64,000 nucleotides of DNA from Planctomycetota bacterium (GCA_016235815.1 JACRIM010000027.1:1-64000); one strand, 5' to 3'; positions 22,728 through 32,337 are shown, counted from the stretch's first letter. The notes: generated by a model not told the origin, from the letters alone. A program made the numbers and translations.

Positions 22728-25220
22728 GTGCTGAGTTGGTTGCTCCTTGTATCGCCCGTGCACGCGCAATACGCCCCGGAACTTTGCATTCCAAATCCGA
22801 TGCTCTCATGCGATCCGGCCTGTCAATCAACGCTTCCAGTGTTGGCCTGCCCTCCCGCGCCGTCATCTTTTGTCGTCGGCGGGTTAACCATCAAAGAGGG
22901 TCGCGTCGCTCCTGATGGCACGGATGGAATGAACCACGGCCAAAATGCGACCGTGTCCATTGACGATGCTCCGGGGGCCAATGGGCGGTTCGTAGTAGCA
23001 TGGCAATCCGCAATAGAATCTCGGTACTATGAGAACATTGGCACTTGGAAGGATACGCAGGTGCTTCTCAATCGTTTCACCGCCGATGGCGCGTGTTTCG
23101 ACCCCAACACCGGACCGAGACCGCTTTCCTGTCGGCACTGCACCCTGAATACCTTTCACACGGATCCGTCGGTATCCGTTCGAAATGGGACTGTTTTTGC
23201 GGGCTGGATCGGTGAGTGGACGGTTCAGGGAATATTCGTCGCCGGATATCGGCCCGCGATTCTGTTTCGTGATTTCAGCTTCACCGCCGATCCGTCATCG
23301 TGGACGACCCTCGGCCCGCAGAATGAGTGCGACCTGCAGAATCGCTACCCATCCGTCGGCCTCGGCGGATCGTCCAAATTCATCGGATGGACACGGGAGT
23401 ACACCAATCAGTCCTCCTACAAGCACGGCCTTCTCCATAGCGCGGCCTCGGCTACTCAACTTCCACTCGAAATATGCCAAGCGGGGACAAATGGCAATTG
23501 TACCGAGCGCCCAACTCAATGGGGGCCTTGTGTAGCCTCTCGATCGGACGACTACCATGTGATGGTATGGTGTAAAGAAGAAGAAATGTGGCAATACCCT
23601 CACTTTGACATATACATGACAATCCTCGATTCGGCTGGGGAGCAAGTCGTCGCGCCGATTTGTGTCAATCAAACAACGAAGGAAGATCCCAGCTACCCAA
23701 CCGTCCAACGTTTCCCGGCCGTTGCCGCCGACGATGCCGGAAACATCGCCGTCGTGTGGACCGGATCACCGCTCGTAGGTCATCCAAGTCAGGGCGATGA
23801 ATATGCTCGACGTGTGTATCTGCGTCTGTTTCGTTGGGAACCCGGCATGACCACTCCTCTCGCCGTGGCCGACGAGGTGCAGGTCAACAGTGCCTACAGT
23901 TACACCTTGCCTTACGACCCCCTTTACTACGAAGTCGGCAACAATGTCAATCCCACGGTGGCCCTGAGCAAGGAAAACAACGGTCGGATGCTCGTCGCGT
24001 GGAACACGCGGGCCAATTCGGGAAGCGGCGGCTTCGAGGTTCACGGCCAATACTTCCATCGTTTGCGGCCGCTAGGCACCGAGTTTCGCATTCACCAAGA
24101 CACCGTCGACGTGCCGCCGGAAATCGTGGATCGGCGCCTCGGCCAGAGCGGTCAACACACCATTTCCTACGGCCCGGATGATCAGGTCGTTGTGGCATGG
24201 ACGCGGTCCCACACGCTCTCCCTTACAAACATCCCTGACAAGAATCAAGACGTCTACTTTACGATCCTTCCTCCCGGCTTCGCCGACTATCTGGCAAGTC
24301 AGGTTGCGCAATGCTGCAAGGGAGACATGGACGGATTGGGCTCCGTGAACGGTGATGATACTCAGTTCTTCATCGACATGGTGTTGGCACCGCCCAGCCC
24401 GGCATCCTTTGCGAATATCCTCGATTATTACGCCGCGATCTGCCCGGCAGACACCAACAACGATGGCGCGCTCAATGAGTACGATGTCGACCCCTATATC
24501 ACACTGTTCTTTCAGGGTACGTGCAATCCGCAGGGAATTGCGTTGCCAACGTCGCCTCCGTTCTACGATTGCACGGGCAATATTGTTGAGGACTTAAGGG
24601 ACATAGCAAACGCGACAAGTCAGGATTGCAACAACAACGGCATGCCGGATGAATGCGAATTCTTGCTATGGATCGGGGGCACCAATGATTGCAACGCCAA
24701 CGGCATCCCCGACGAATGCGACATCGCCTCGGGCCTCGAACAGGACTGCGGAATCAACGGCATCCCCGACTCCTGTGAAATTGCCGTGAACCCGGCCCTC
24801 GATTGCAACCAAAACGGCGTCCTTGACGAGTGCGACCTGAAGCAAGGCCCGCCCGATGGGAGCCTTGACTGCAATGACAATGGCATTCCCGATGAATGCG
24901 ATGTGGCTAATCAAACAAGTGCCGACTGCAACCAAAACGGAATCCCCGATTCCTGCGACATCGCCAGCGGTCACAGTCCCGATCGTTTTCCTCGCGACGG
25001 GATTCCGGACGAATGCGCGATCTTGGACAATGGACCGACGATGCTTGAAACCACCCTGGTTTGCGAACCTGCGAGCGACCTCGACGTCGCGTGGGCCGAA
25101 CTGCGAGTTTGGGCCGCCCAGCAGCAATGGGGCCCCGATGCGGGCATCACCGGTGCGGAGCAATACCAACGCTACGTCGATAAGCTCTGTGAGTTGGGCT
25201 TGGTCGACGTGGTGGAATGA
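22728..25220 (+). CDS. Large secreted protein with dockerin-like pair and Asp-Cys-Asn repeats
   Basis: The product is 830 aa from a GTG. The first ~520 residues are beta-propeller-like with no recognised catalytic site. About residues 525-600 look like a dockerin/EF-hand pair ('GDMDGLGSVNGDDTQFF' and 'CPADTNNDGALNEYDVD'). About 625-765 hold roughly nine 'DCNNNGMPDECE'-type repeats, probably Ca-binding. The GTG at 22728 truncates the signal peptide. A well-placed GGAGGT and ATG at 22678 in another frame would complete it if one base were gained or lost in the TATTTAG stretch (22701-22707). Probably secreted or surface-attached. Confidence 0.82.
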   Translation: MLSWLLLVSPVHAQYAPELCIPNPMLSCDPACQSTLPVLACPPAPSSFVVGGLTIKEGRVAPDGTDGMNHGQNATVSIDDAPGANGRFVVAWQSAIESRYYENIGTWKDTQVLLNRFTADGACFDPNTGPRPLSCRHCTLNTFHTDPSVSVRNGTVFAGWIGEWTVQGIFVAGYRPAILFRDFSFTADPSSWTTLGPQNECDLQNRYPSVGLGGSSKFIGWTREYTNQSSYKHGLLHSAASATQLPLEICQAGTNGNCTERPTQWGPCVASRSDDYHVMVWCKEEEMWQYPHFDIYMTILDSAGEQVVAPICVNQTTKEDPSYPTVQRFPAVAADDAGNIAVVWTGSPLVGHPSQGDEYARRVYLRLFRWEPGMTTPLAVADEVQVNSAYSYTLPYDPLYYEVGNNVNPTVALSKENNGRMLVAWNTRANSGSGGFEVHGQYFHRLRPLGTEFRIHQDTVDVPPEIVDRRLGQSGQHTISYGPDDQVVVAWTRSHTLSLTNIPDKNQDVYFTILPPGFADYLASQVAQCCKGDMDGLGSVNGDDTQFFIDMVLAPPSPASFANILDYYAAICPADTNNDGALNEYDVDPYITLFFQGTCNPQGIALPTSPPFYDCTGNIVEDLRDIANATSQDCNNNGMPDECEFLLWIGGTNDCNANGIPDECDIASGLEQDCGINGIPDSCEIAVNPALDCNQNGVLDECDLKQGPPDGSLDCNDNGIPDECDVANQTSADCNQNGIPDSCDIASGHSPDRFPRDGIPDECAILDNGPTMLETTLVCEPASDLDVAWAELRVWAAQQQWGPDAGITGAEQYQRYVDKLCELGLVDVVE

Positions 25221-25237
25221 GACGATTGAGTATGTGA

Positions 25238-25262
25238 CCCCGGGCCGCATGGCGGTCCGGGG
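25238..25262 (+). terminator. Hairpin between convergent genes
   Basis: An 11-bp stem (CCCCGGGCCGC, 3-nt loop, GCGGTCCGGGG, one G-T wobble) lies 18 bases after the secreted-protein stop. A weak T-containing tail (CCTTCATTC) follows. It may serve both convergent genes. Confidence 0.6.
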
Positions 25263-25309
25263 CCTTCATTCACAACGAATGAATCTTGTAACGGGCTACA
25301 CAGGATTTA

Positions 25310-25915
25310 TCAGGCCGTTGTCGCACGCCGGTGTATTTTCGGCGCAACCGGTGCGAACTCCGGGACCTCCTTCAATCCCGCGTCCGCGCTGCGGTCGTCG
25401 ATGAGCAGCCAACCGCCGGGGTTGACGGCTGCGGAGACATTGCGGATTCCTTTTGAAGGGTCTTCCAACCGGCAGACAATATTGAAGGCAATGACGACGT
25501 CAGCGGTGGCGGGCGGCGGTCCGAGGGAGAGGTCGGCACAGAGGCAGATCGCGCCGTGAAGCCGTCGGGCCACGGCGTCGAGAATCCGCTGCGAGCGATC
25601 CACAACGATCAACCGGTGGGGGACTGTGAGGATCGATTCGACCTCGCACGGTTCGAGTGACGTGAGCGGCAGGAACGGGATTCGCCGGAGAAGCTGGTCG
25701 CTGTAACGGGCCGCGTCGCCGATGAGTTTGCGGATTGAGCCGGCGTTTGTTGCCGCATCATTCAAGAATAGTGAGGCAATCGTCGTCACCGCACCAGGGC
25801 CGATGATCATGACGGTCGGGTTTTCACGGCCCGACCGTCGAAGGATCGCGTCCAATTCGCGAAAATATTCGCGGTGGCGATTGTGCCAGGATGTGGAGCC
25901 GACGGGTTGAAACAC
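25310..25915 (-). CDS. Class I SAM-dependent methyltransferase-like protein
   Basis: The 201-aa product starts at GTG (25915). A Rossmann-type fold is suggested by 'VMIIGPGAVTTIASLFL', 'LIVVDRSQRIL' (acidic end of beta 2), 'GAICLCADLSLGPPPATADV' and 'VNPGGWLLIDDRS', matching motifs I, II, IV and post-motif in order. Motif I lacks the usual GxGxG, so SAM binding is uncertain. It follows the lipoprotein gene by 29 bases on the same strand. The target is unknown. Confidence 0.65.
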   Translation of the reverse strand: MFQPVGSTSWHNRHREYFRELDAILRRSGRENPTVMIIGPGAVTTIASLFLNDAATNAGSIRKLIGDAARYSDQLLRRIPFLPLTSLEPCEVESILTVPHRLIVVDRSQRILDAVARRLHGAICLCADLSLGPPPATADVVIAFNIVCRLEDPSKGIRNVSAAVNPGGWLLIDDRSADAGLKEVPEFAPVAPKIHRRATTA

Positions 25916-25944
25916 GCGATTGGTCCGAGCCGCGGGGGCGCTTC

Positions 25945-27477
25945 CTAGGGCGCGGTCGTGCCGGTCGAACCGACGAGCTTCAGCGTCGCGCTCGCGCTGT
26001 TGAGCTTGCCGGCCAGCACATCTTCCACTTCAACCTTGATGACATACTCGCCGGGGGCCAGCGTCTTTGGAATCGTCCGATCGGCGATGAGATAGAAATC
26101 GCGCCGCGGCTGTCGGGCGAGGTCTTCGATGTTCTCGTCCTTGCCGCTCCAGATTTCTTCGCCCGCGCGGCTCATCAGGCTCTGCCGCATATTGAGCAAC
26201 ACGCGGTGCTGGCCCGACGCGGTTTTCTCTGAGGTGAAGTTGTCCACCTCAATGTAGATCAACACGCGGTTGGGCTTGCCGGCGGGGAATTCGGCCGGCT
26301 CGAATGGGGTGTAGCGCCCGTAGCCTTCGATGGCCTTGCAAAGCACGATGCGCGGAACGCGAAGGTCAGCGCGGGAGCGGACGAGGTTTCGCAACTCCTC
26401 CACGGCTTCCAATTGCTTGTTGGCCCATGCGGCCGGGTCGCGTTGGGCGGAGGAACGGGCCGTCATGAGTGAATGAAGCTGAGCCTGGAGGATTTCCTCC
26501 ACCTCTTTGTTCATGCCCGCCGCAGGGGCCGTGACTTTGTCGTCCTGTCCGTTCACCAAGTACATCAGTCGGAGTTTGAATTGCTCCTCGACATTATTCG
26601 GATCTTTGATAACAGCGGCTTCCTGTTCGGCGAGGCGCTTCTTAAATGTGTCCACTGGTTCCGGCGTGGCGACGGCCGGCGTATTCGCCGCGGTTCGGTC
26701 AGGAGTGACCGACTGCTCGATCGGCTTCTCCGGCGGTGGAGCGGTCGTCACTTTGATCTCGCTGATGACCGGCGGCTTGGGCTTGGTCGACTCCGGCTTT
26801 TTCACTTCGGCCGGTTCGGGATTGGCCGTCGCGCCGTCCTCCGGCGTTTGGCCGGGGTCATCGATCTTCGGTGCGGTCTTGACGGGCGGCTTATTCGCGG
26901 CGACGGACGACTCGGTCCTTGGCGCTGGTTCCGGTTGGTTCTTGGCGGTTTCCGAGCCTTGTTCGGCGAGTTCGTCTTGCTTTGCCGAGTCGTTCGCGAT
27001 CGGCTCCTGTTGTGACGATGTTTCGACAGGGTGCGCCGTCGGAGCCAGTGCTGCATCGCGAGTGGGTGCCGGCTCTGAGCCGGCGGGGTAGTCGCCGTTC
27101 TCCTTGGTTCGCGCGGCGGTCTGTTTGATACGGGCCTGCCGGTTAGGGTCGTTCTGGCGGCGCATCTTGGACTGGAAGTCGTTACCCTCATAGTTGGGGT
27201 CGTACTTCTGATTCTGATTCATGTTGCGGACGTATTTGTCGACCTTCTCGTCCACCTCTTTGGCCTTGGCGTCGTCGGTGTTCTGGTTGCCGGATTGCTT
27301 GGGGCGGTCTGCGGCTGCGACGGCCGGCTCGTTGGCGGGCTTACGGGCCTTGGTGACCGGCTTGTCGTTCTTCTTCGTTCCGAACCAATCCCAGTTCTCC
27401 ATGTTGCAGGCCGCGCCGAGCGCGAGCAGGAGAAGGGCAACGACTCCATTCGTGATGAACATCCGTGATAAACGCAT
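25945..27477 (-). CDS. Proline-rich lipoprotein of unknown function
   Basis: The product is about 510 aa from the ATG at 27477. The signal peptide ends in a lipobox ('LLLALGAAC'), so lipidation at Cys is likely. A long low-complexity region rich in Pro, Ala, Lys, Glu and Thr (about 30-270) resembles a periplasm-spanning linker. The C-terminal ~230 residues form a globular domain with 'VLIYIEVDNFTSEKTASGQH' and 'LAPGEYVIKVEVEDVLAGKL', beta-rich and possibly ligand- or peptidoglycan-interacting. It lies just downstream of holA. Family not recognised. Confidence 0.75.
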   Translation of the reverse strand: MRLSRMFITNGVVALLLLALGAACNMENWDWFGTKKNDKPVTKARKPANEPAVAAADRPKQSGNQNTDDAKAKEVDEKVDKYVRNMNQNQKYDPNYEGNDFQSKMRRQNDPNRQARIKQTAARTKENGDYPAGSEPAPTRDAALAPTAHPVETSSQQEPIANDSAKQDELAEQGSETAKNQPEPAPRTESSVAANKPPVKTAPKIDDPGQTPEDGATANPEPAEVKKPESTKPKPPVISEIKVTTAPPPEKPIEQSVTPDRTAANTPAVATPEPVDTFKKRLAEQEAAVIKDPNNVEEQFKLRLMYLVNGQDDKVTAPAAGMNKEVEEILQAQLHSLMTARSSAQRDPAAWANKQLEAVEELRNLVRSRADLRVPRIVLCKAIEGYGRYTPFEPAEFPAGKPNRVLIYIEVDNFTSEKTASGQHRVLLNMRQSLMSRAGEEIWSGKDENIEDLARQPRRDFYLIADRTIPKTLAPGEYVIKVEVEDVLAGKLNSASATLKLVGSTGTTAP

Positions 27478-27506
27478 GGCGAAATCCTTATCGTGGCAAG
27501 GCCGAT

Positions 27507-28517
27507 TCAGGCGGCCGAACACAACTCAACAATGAACCGCTCAACGGACGTCGAAACATGTCCCAGCCCGGTTTTCGAGGCCACGTCGAGGCGCAATAGT
27601 TTAACCAAATGGTCCTGCCATTGCGTCAGGGAAAAACGCTCCAATTGCCGCTTGATTTGCGTGAGATCACCCCAGAGGCCGGCCCGTTTGGCGACCTCGG
27701 GCATGGCGAGGCCCTGTTTCATCAGTCGCTTGCCCTCGGCGAGCTTTCGAAAGCCATAGGCCAGGCCGCCAATAGACCGATAAGGGGCGTCGCGATCGGT
27801 GGCAATGACCTGTTCCCACATGGCCAGCGCACCCTTGGCATCGCGGCGGGCAATGCAATCCGTGATTCCGAAGACCTTCTCTTCACGGGATGCGCCGACA
27901 AGCTCCTCAATCTGGGTCATGCCGATCATCGTCTTGGGCATGACATACGTTGCGAGCTTGGACAGCTCCATATCCAGCAGGCCGAGTGAAGGGCCGACGA
28001 GGTCGACGAGTCGCCGGGCGGCTGCGCCATCGAGCGTGCAGCCATAGGCACTGCGGGCATGGGCGACCAGCCAGCCGGGCACCTCGTTGGCCTTGGGTGA
28101 ATCACAGGGAATGTTGCCGCCGAGAGCGTCGACGATTTTGTAAAGCCGTGTTGATTTGGACCATGAACGACAGACGAGCACCAAGACGCCGGTGATGGGC
28201 GGTGGAGGCTCTACCTTGGCATCTTTTTTGGGGGGCGGCTTTGTCAGGAACCGTTCGATGCCATCGCGATTCTCGGAGACGAACTCATCCGCATCGCGAA
28301 CGATGACCATGCGAACCGGGGCGAGCAGCGAAGGGGTCCGAACTTCATCGAGCACGTCGGCGAGGAGTGCATTGTCGCCATCGAACTCCGCCAACGCCAT
28401 GTCATCTCGGGCGGGACCGATGATGCGCGAGATCAGCGCGTTCATGGCACGAAGGCGGAGAAAATCCTCAGCGCCGAAGATGACGTAGATCGGCAAGTTT
28501 TTGTCCGACACACCCAT
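27507..28517 (-). CDS. holA: DNA polymerase III delta subunit
   Basis: The product is about 336 aa from the ATG at 28517 (AAGGG upstream; the longer in-frame extension is Arg-rich and non-coding). It opens sliding clamps within the clamp loader. Visible features are 'IYVIFGAEDFLRLRAMNALI' at the N-terminus, 'VRTPSLLAPVRMVIVRDAD' and 'LVGASREEKVFGITDCIARR', the last typical of the HolA middle domain. The length fits the family. Its stop is 30 bases before the lipoprotein start. Confidence 0.88.
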   Translation of the reverse strand: MGVSDKNLPIYVIFGAEDFLRLRAMNALISRIIGPARDDMALAEFDGDNALLADVLDEVRTPSLLAPVRMVIVRDADEFVSENRDGIERFLTKPPPKKDAKVEPPPPITGVLVLVCRSWSKSTRLYKIVDALGGNIPCDSPKANEVPGWLVAHARSAYGCTLDGAAARRLVDLVGPSLGLLDMELSKLATYVMPKTMIGMTQIEELVGASREEKVFGITDCIARRDAKGALAMWEQVIATDRDAPYRSIGGLAYGFRKLAEGKRLMKQGLAMPEVAKRAGLWGDLTQIKRQLERFSLTQWQDHLVKLLRLDVASKTGLGHVSTSVERFIVELCSAA

Positions 28518-28617
28518 GGAATGGCCCTTATGGTACGCCAAACGGTGCGTGGGGCCAATGCGGAGATGGTGGCCGGCGTTTTCGCGGACGCGGGAGTTGT
28601 GAATGCCCCAAGCGCCT

Positions 28618-30528
28618 TCAGGTGTGTGTGACGGCGGGTCGCGGCGGTTTGCGGCGAGCCGGGCGCTGCGCCTCGTCAAACGGCATTCGCAGGGATAGCG
28701 TCTCGCCGTGCAGTGTGCTTTCCACCGGGCAGCCGAGCTTTTCGAAAACGCGGATCATCCGAAGATTAGTCGCCAGCACGTCAGCCGTGAAGCCGGAAAG
28801 ACCACGCGAGCGGGCGATGTCGGCGAGTCGATGCGTGAGTAGGCTGGCGATACCACGCCCCTGATACTCATCCGCGATAACGCAGGCGGCCTCGGCGTAA
28901 TTCGTTTCGGTATCCAGCGCCCAAAGCGCCATGCCGACGACAACTTCGATCTCGCCTCGGCGCGTGATGGCGACCAGGGTCATATCCTTGTCGTAGTCCA
29001 CGTTGCAGAAGCGCTGAAGGCTCTCGTGGGGGAGGAACTTCTTCACCGCGAAGAATCGCTGATAGATCGTTTCCTGGCTGAAGCGATAGAACATATCGTG
29101 CAGCATTTCCTCGTCGGTCGGTTTGATTGGCCGAATAAACAGACCGGTGCCGTCCGACAGAGAAACGCGCGATTCGAGATCCTTCGGGTAGATCGGCGCA
29201 CTGATCGGAAGTTCCAGCTGATCTTGATAGACGAAGCATCGTTTCTTGGCTTCGGCGAGCAGCCACGGGCGGAACTTCGGATGGGCGATGGAGATCAGCG
29301 CCATCGCTCGTTCACGGACGTTCTTGCAGTGCAGATCGGCGACGCCGTATTCGGTTACGACGTAATGCACGTCGCCGCGCGTCGTCACCACGCCCGCACC
29401 ATCTTCAAGTCTTGGAACGATTCGCGAGATCATGCCGCCGCGGGCCGTCGACGGCATGGCGATGATGGGCTTACCTCGCTTGGATCGTGCCGCGCCGCGA
29501 ATAAAGTCGACCTGCCCGCCGATGCCGCTGTAGAAGCGCGTGCCGATGGAGTCGGCACAGACCTGGCCGGTGAGGTCGATTTCGAGGGCCATGTTGATGG
29601 CGATCATGTCGTCGTTCTGAGCAACGATGAACGGATCGTTGGTGAACTCCGTGGGGTGCAGTTCGACCATCGGGTTTTCGTTGACCCAGTCATAGGTGGA
29701 CTGCCGGCCCATGAGGAAGCTGGCCACGATCTTTCCCGGAAGTAATGTTTTTCGCTTTCCCGTAATTACGCCGCGCTTGGCAAGGTCCACGACGCCGTCG
29801 CTGAACATCTCGGTATGAACGCCGAGGTCGTTGCGATTACCCAGGTAGTGGACAACGGCGTTGGGGATTCCGCCGATTCCAAGCTGAAGCGTCGCACCGT
29901 CGGGGATCAACTCGGCGATCAACTTGCCGATCTCTTCCATTTCGCTCTCTGGCGGCGGCATCACCAATTCCGGTAGCGGGCGAGCGATATCCACCATTGC
30001 ATGAATCTGATCAACGTGGATTCGGCTGGGGCTGGGTACGCGCGGCATGAGGGGGTTCACTTGAGCGATGACCAGTCGCACCGCATCCAGTGCTGCGGGC
30101 GCGATATCGACATGCGTCCCGAAGCTGCACCAACCGTCTTCGTTCGGCGGCGTAACCGTCATCAAGGCGACGTCGAGCGGCAGCTTTCGCGCCCGAATCA
30201 TCGCGGGGATTTCGGAGAGAAAGATGGGCGTGTAATCGGCGCGGCCCGCGGTCACGGCCTCTCGAACGTTGGGGCCGATGAACAGGGCATTGTGACGAAA
30301 ACGGGATGCATATTCCGGCCGGCAGTAGGGAGCTTCGCCGAGGGTCATCAAGTGGGTGATTTCGTTATCGCCGAGCTGCAGATTGTCGGAGACGAGACCT
30401 TCGACCAGGCCAAGCGGGACTGCCGATCCCGACGAAATGTAGAGGTGCTCGCCGCGGCGAATGAGTCGCAGGGCGGCCGAAAGCGTCGTGATCTTGTCCT
30501 TGTATTGAACTCGCCAGTCGGTGGCCAT
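28618..30528 (-). CDS. Acetyl-CoA hydrolase/transferase fused to a GNAT acetyltransferase domain
   Basis: The product is 636 aa. Residues ~1-430 are a class I CoA-transferase/hydrolase ('IYLISSGSAVPLGLVE'-like start, 'GATLQLGIGGIPNAVVHYLG', 'HTEMFSDGVVDLAKRG', 'EYGVADLHCKNVRERA'). The glutamate that forms the CoA thioester in CoA transferases probably lies in the C-terminal lobe. Residues ~455-620 form a GNAT domain with 'VIADEYQGRGIASLLTHRLA' binding acetyl-CoA. The fusion may couple acetyl-CoA/acetate exchange to protein acetylation, which is an inference. It is divergent from the ketoacid oxidoreductase operon. Confidence 0.88.
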   Translation of the reverse strand: MATDWRVQYKDKITTLSAALRLIRRGEHLYISSGSAVPLGLVEGLVSDNLQLGDNEITHLMTLGEAPYCRPEYASRFRHNALFIGPNVREAVTAGRADYTPIFLSEIPAMIRARKLPLDVALMTVTPPNEDGWCSFGTHVDIAPAALDAVRLVIAQVNPLMPRVPSPSRIHVDQIHAMVDIARPLPELVMPPPESEMEEIGKLIAELIPDGATLQLGIGGIPNAVVHYLGNRNDLGVHTEMFSDGVVDLAKRGVITGKRKTLLPGKIVASFLMGRQSTYDWVNENPMVELHPTEFTNDPFIVAQNDDMIAINMALEIDLTGQVCADSIGTRFYSGIGGQVDFIRGAARSKRGKPIIAMPSTARGGMISRIVPRLEDGAGVVTTRGDVHYVVTEYGVADLHCKNVRERAMALISIAHPKFRPWLLAEAKKRCFVYQDQLELPISAPIYPKDLESRVSLSDGTGLFIRPIKPTDEEMLHDMFYRFSQETIYQRFFAVKKFLPHESLQRFCNVDYDKDMTLVAITRRGEIEVVVGMALWALDTETNYAEAACVIADEYQGRGIASLLTHRLADIARSRGLSGFTADVLATNLRMIRVFEKLGCPVESTLHGETLSLRMPFDEAQRPARRKPPRPAVTHT

Positions 30529-30883
30529 AGTGGGTTCTCATTTCATGTCCGTTGCGCCCGTTGAATTCCCATGCAGCCGCAACATGCGGATTGGATCGCA
30601 GGGCTGCGACGCCCAGAACCCTAATGAGCAATTACCGTGCCACGCCTGAGATTCAGCGGTTTTCGTCATCGCCCGTTGCCACAGGAGTTTAGCTGGGTGA
30701 TTTGCGTCGTTTTCCGGCCTAAGCGGAATTTGCCGACCGGCAGGTCGAACTTATCCGCAGTAGGGCGTGAGAATCCGCAATCGGGCGGGGCTGGTCCCTG
30801 AGGAATCCCCGATAAACGAAGTTTCAGACCGGAAAATCCGGTGGCACCGGACTTGCCAAGAAGAACGGTGGAAAAGCCGCACC
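30529..30883. other. Divergent intergenic region upstream of the 2-oxoacid oxidoreductase operon
   Basis: About 355 bases with no convincing gene. In-frame open sequence continues upstream of the ferredoxin gene to a GTG at 30767 but looks non-coding. No convincing -35/-10 pair was found. Confidence 0.4.
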
Positions 30884-31195
30884 GTGGCGAGGATCCATGT
30901 CGCCCCGTTGCCTCTCGACCGATGGCTGAATCGTCTGGTTTGTCGGGAGTGTGGGTCGCTGGAGGATGCGATCGTGGAACGCCTGGACATCGATGTACGA
31001 CGCTGCAAGGGATGCGGGCTTTGTGTTGAGTTTTGCCCGAAGCACTGCCTCGAACTCGGCGATGGAATGAACGCCATCGGGTATCACCCCGCTGAACTGC
31101 ACAAACCTGAAGCCTGCACATCGTGTTCGCTCTGCGCCGAGGTTTGCCCGGAAGCCGGCATCAGGGTCTTTCGCAAGAAAAAGGGGAAGCCATGA
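30884..31195 (+). CDS. 2-oxoacid:ferredoxin oxidoreductase, 4Fe-4S (delta) subunit
   Basis: The product is about 103 aa and carries two ferredoxin motifs, 'CKGCGLCVEFCP' and 'CTSCSLCAEVCP', for two 4Fe-4S clusters that take electrons from the TPP subunit. An additional 'LVCREC' sits near the N-terminus. The start is uncertain: GTG at 30884 gives a family-like length, GTG at 30767 would add 39 residues. The stop overlaps the alpha-subunit ATG by four bases. It is the first gene of the delta-alpha-beta-gamma operon. Confidence 0.85.
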   Translation: MARIHVAPLPLDRWLNRLVCRECGSLEDAIVERLDIDVRRCKGCGLCVEFCPKHCLELGDGMNAIGYHPAELHKPEACTSCSLCAEVCPEAGIRVFRKKKGKP

Positions 31196-32337
31196 GTGCG
31201 ACCTTGGAGCATCCCGGCGCGAAAAACGTCGCAGCGGAATCTGAGCCGCGCGGCACTGAGCAAGTCGCAGGCACCAAGCGACTCGTCAAAGGAAATGAGG
31301 CGCTCGCGTTGGGCGCCGTGCATGGCGGGCTTGAGGCATTCTTTGGATATCCCATCACGCCGCAGAATGAGATTCCCGAAATTCTATCGGGGCTGCTTCC
31401 CTCACTGGGACGCGTCTTCCTCCAGGCGGAGAGCGAAGTAGCCTCGATCAACATGGTCTATGGCGCGTCCGCGGCCGGGCATCGCACCATGACGAGCAGC
31501 AGCAGCCCGGGCATCAGCCTGATGATGGAAGGGTTAAGCTACATCGCCGGCGCGCGGCTGCCATGCGTCATCATCAATGTCATGCGCGGCGGGCCGGGAC
31601 TTGGCAACATTGCTCCGTCGCAAGCGGACTATTTCCAGGCGTGCAAGGGCGGTGGGCACGGCGACTTTCACAGCCTTGTGCTGGCGCCGTGGAACGTGCA
31701 GGAAATGTTCGAGCTTCCTGCGCTGGCCTTTGATCTGGCCGACCGCTATCGCACGCCTGTCTTCATTCTGGCCGACGCGGTGCTTGGTTCGATGTTGGAG
31801 CCGGCCGTCGTGCCGGACCAGATTCCACCTTTGCGGAAGGTTTCGAAAGAGTGGGCTACCGTTGGTCGCGGCCGCAGAGCCGTGAAGAACGTGGTGAATT
31901 CGCTCTATCTGGACCCGGAGGTACTGTCCGCGCACAACGAAACGCTCCAGTCGACGTATCGCGAGGCACGACGGGAGATTCGGTACGACACCCGCTTCAC
32001 GGACGATGCGGAGATTCTCCTCGTCGCATTCGGAATTGCCGCCCGCGTCGGTCTTTCAGCGGTTCGACTCCTGCGAAAACAGGGCATGAGAATTGGTCTG
32101 CTGCGCCCCATCACCCTCTTCCCATTCCCGAGCGACGCAATCAAGCACCTTGCCAAACAGGTCCGCCAGACCTTCGTCTTCGAACTCAACAGCGGGCAAA
32201 TGGTGGAGGACGTGAGGCTCGCGGTGAATGGAATCAGCCCCGTCGATTTCTATGGCCGAATGGGTGGCGTATTGCCGGGACCGGAGGAATTGGCCGAACA
32301 GATTCGCTCGCGGATCGGTCGAGGAGATTCGCTATGA
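31192..32337 (+). CDS. 2-oxoacid:acceptor oxidoreductase, alpha subunit
   Basis: The product is 381 aa from the ATG at 31192. 'KGNEALALGAVHGGLEAFFG' plus YPITPQNEIPE is the pyruvate:ferredoxin-oxidoreductase domain I signature, and 'GLSYIAGARLPCVIINVMRG' with GPGLGNIAPSQADYF follows. The middle and C-terminal part is domain II. The layout best fits KorA/VorB (2-oxoglutarate or branched-chain 2-oxoacid) enzymes, and the substrate cannot be decided from sequence. Stop and next start overlap by four bases. Confidence 0.9.
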   Translation: MSATLEHPGAKNVAAESEPRGTEQVAGTKRLVKGNEALALGAVHGGLEAFFGYPITPQNEIPEILSGLLPSLGRVFLQAESEVASINMVYGASAAGHRTMTSSSSPGISLMMEGLSYIAGARLPCVIINVMRGGPGLGNIAPSQADYFQACKGGGHGDFHSLVLAPWNVQEMFELPALAFDLADRYRTPVFILADAVLGSMLEPAVVPDQIPPLRKVSKEWATVGRGRRAVKNVVNSLYLDPEVLSAHNETLQSTYREARREIRYDTRFTDDAEILLVAFGIAARVGLSAVRLLRKQGMRIGLLRPITLFPFPSDAIKHLAKQVRQTFVFELNSGQMVEDVRLAVNGISPVDFYGRMGGVLPGPEELAEQIRSRIGRGDSL

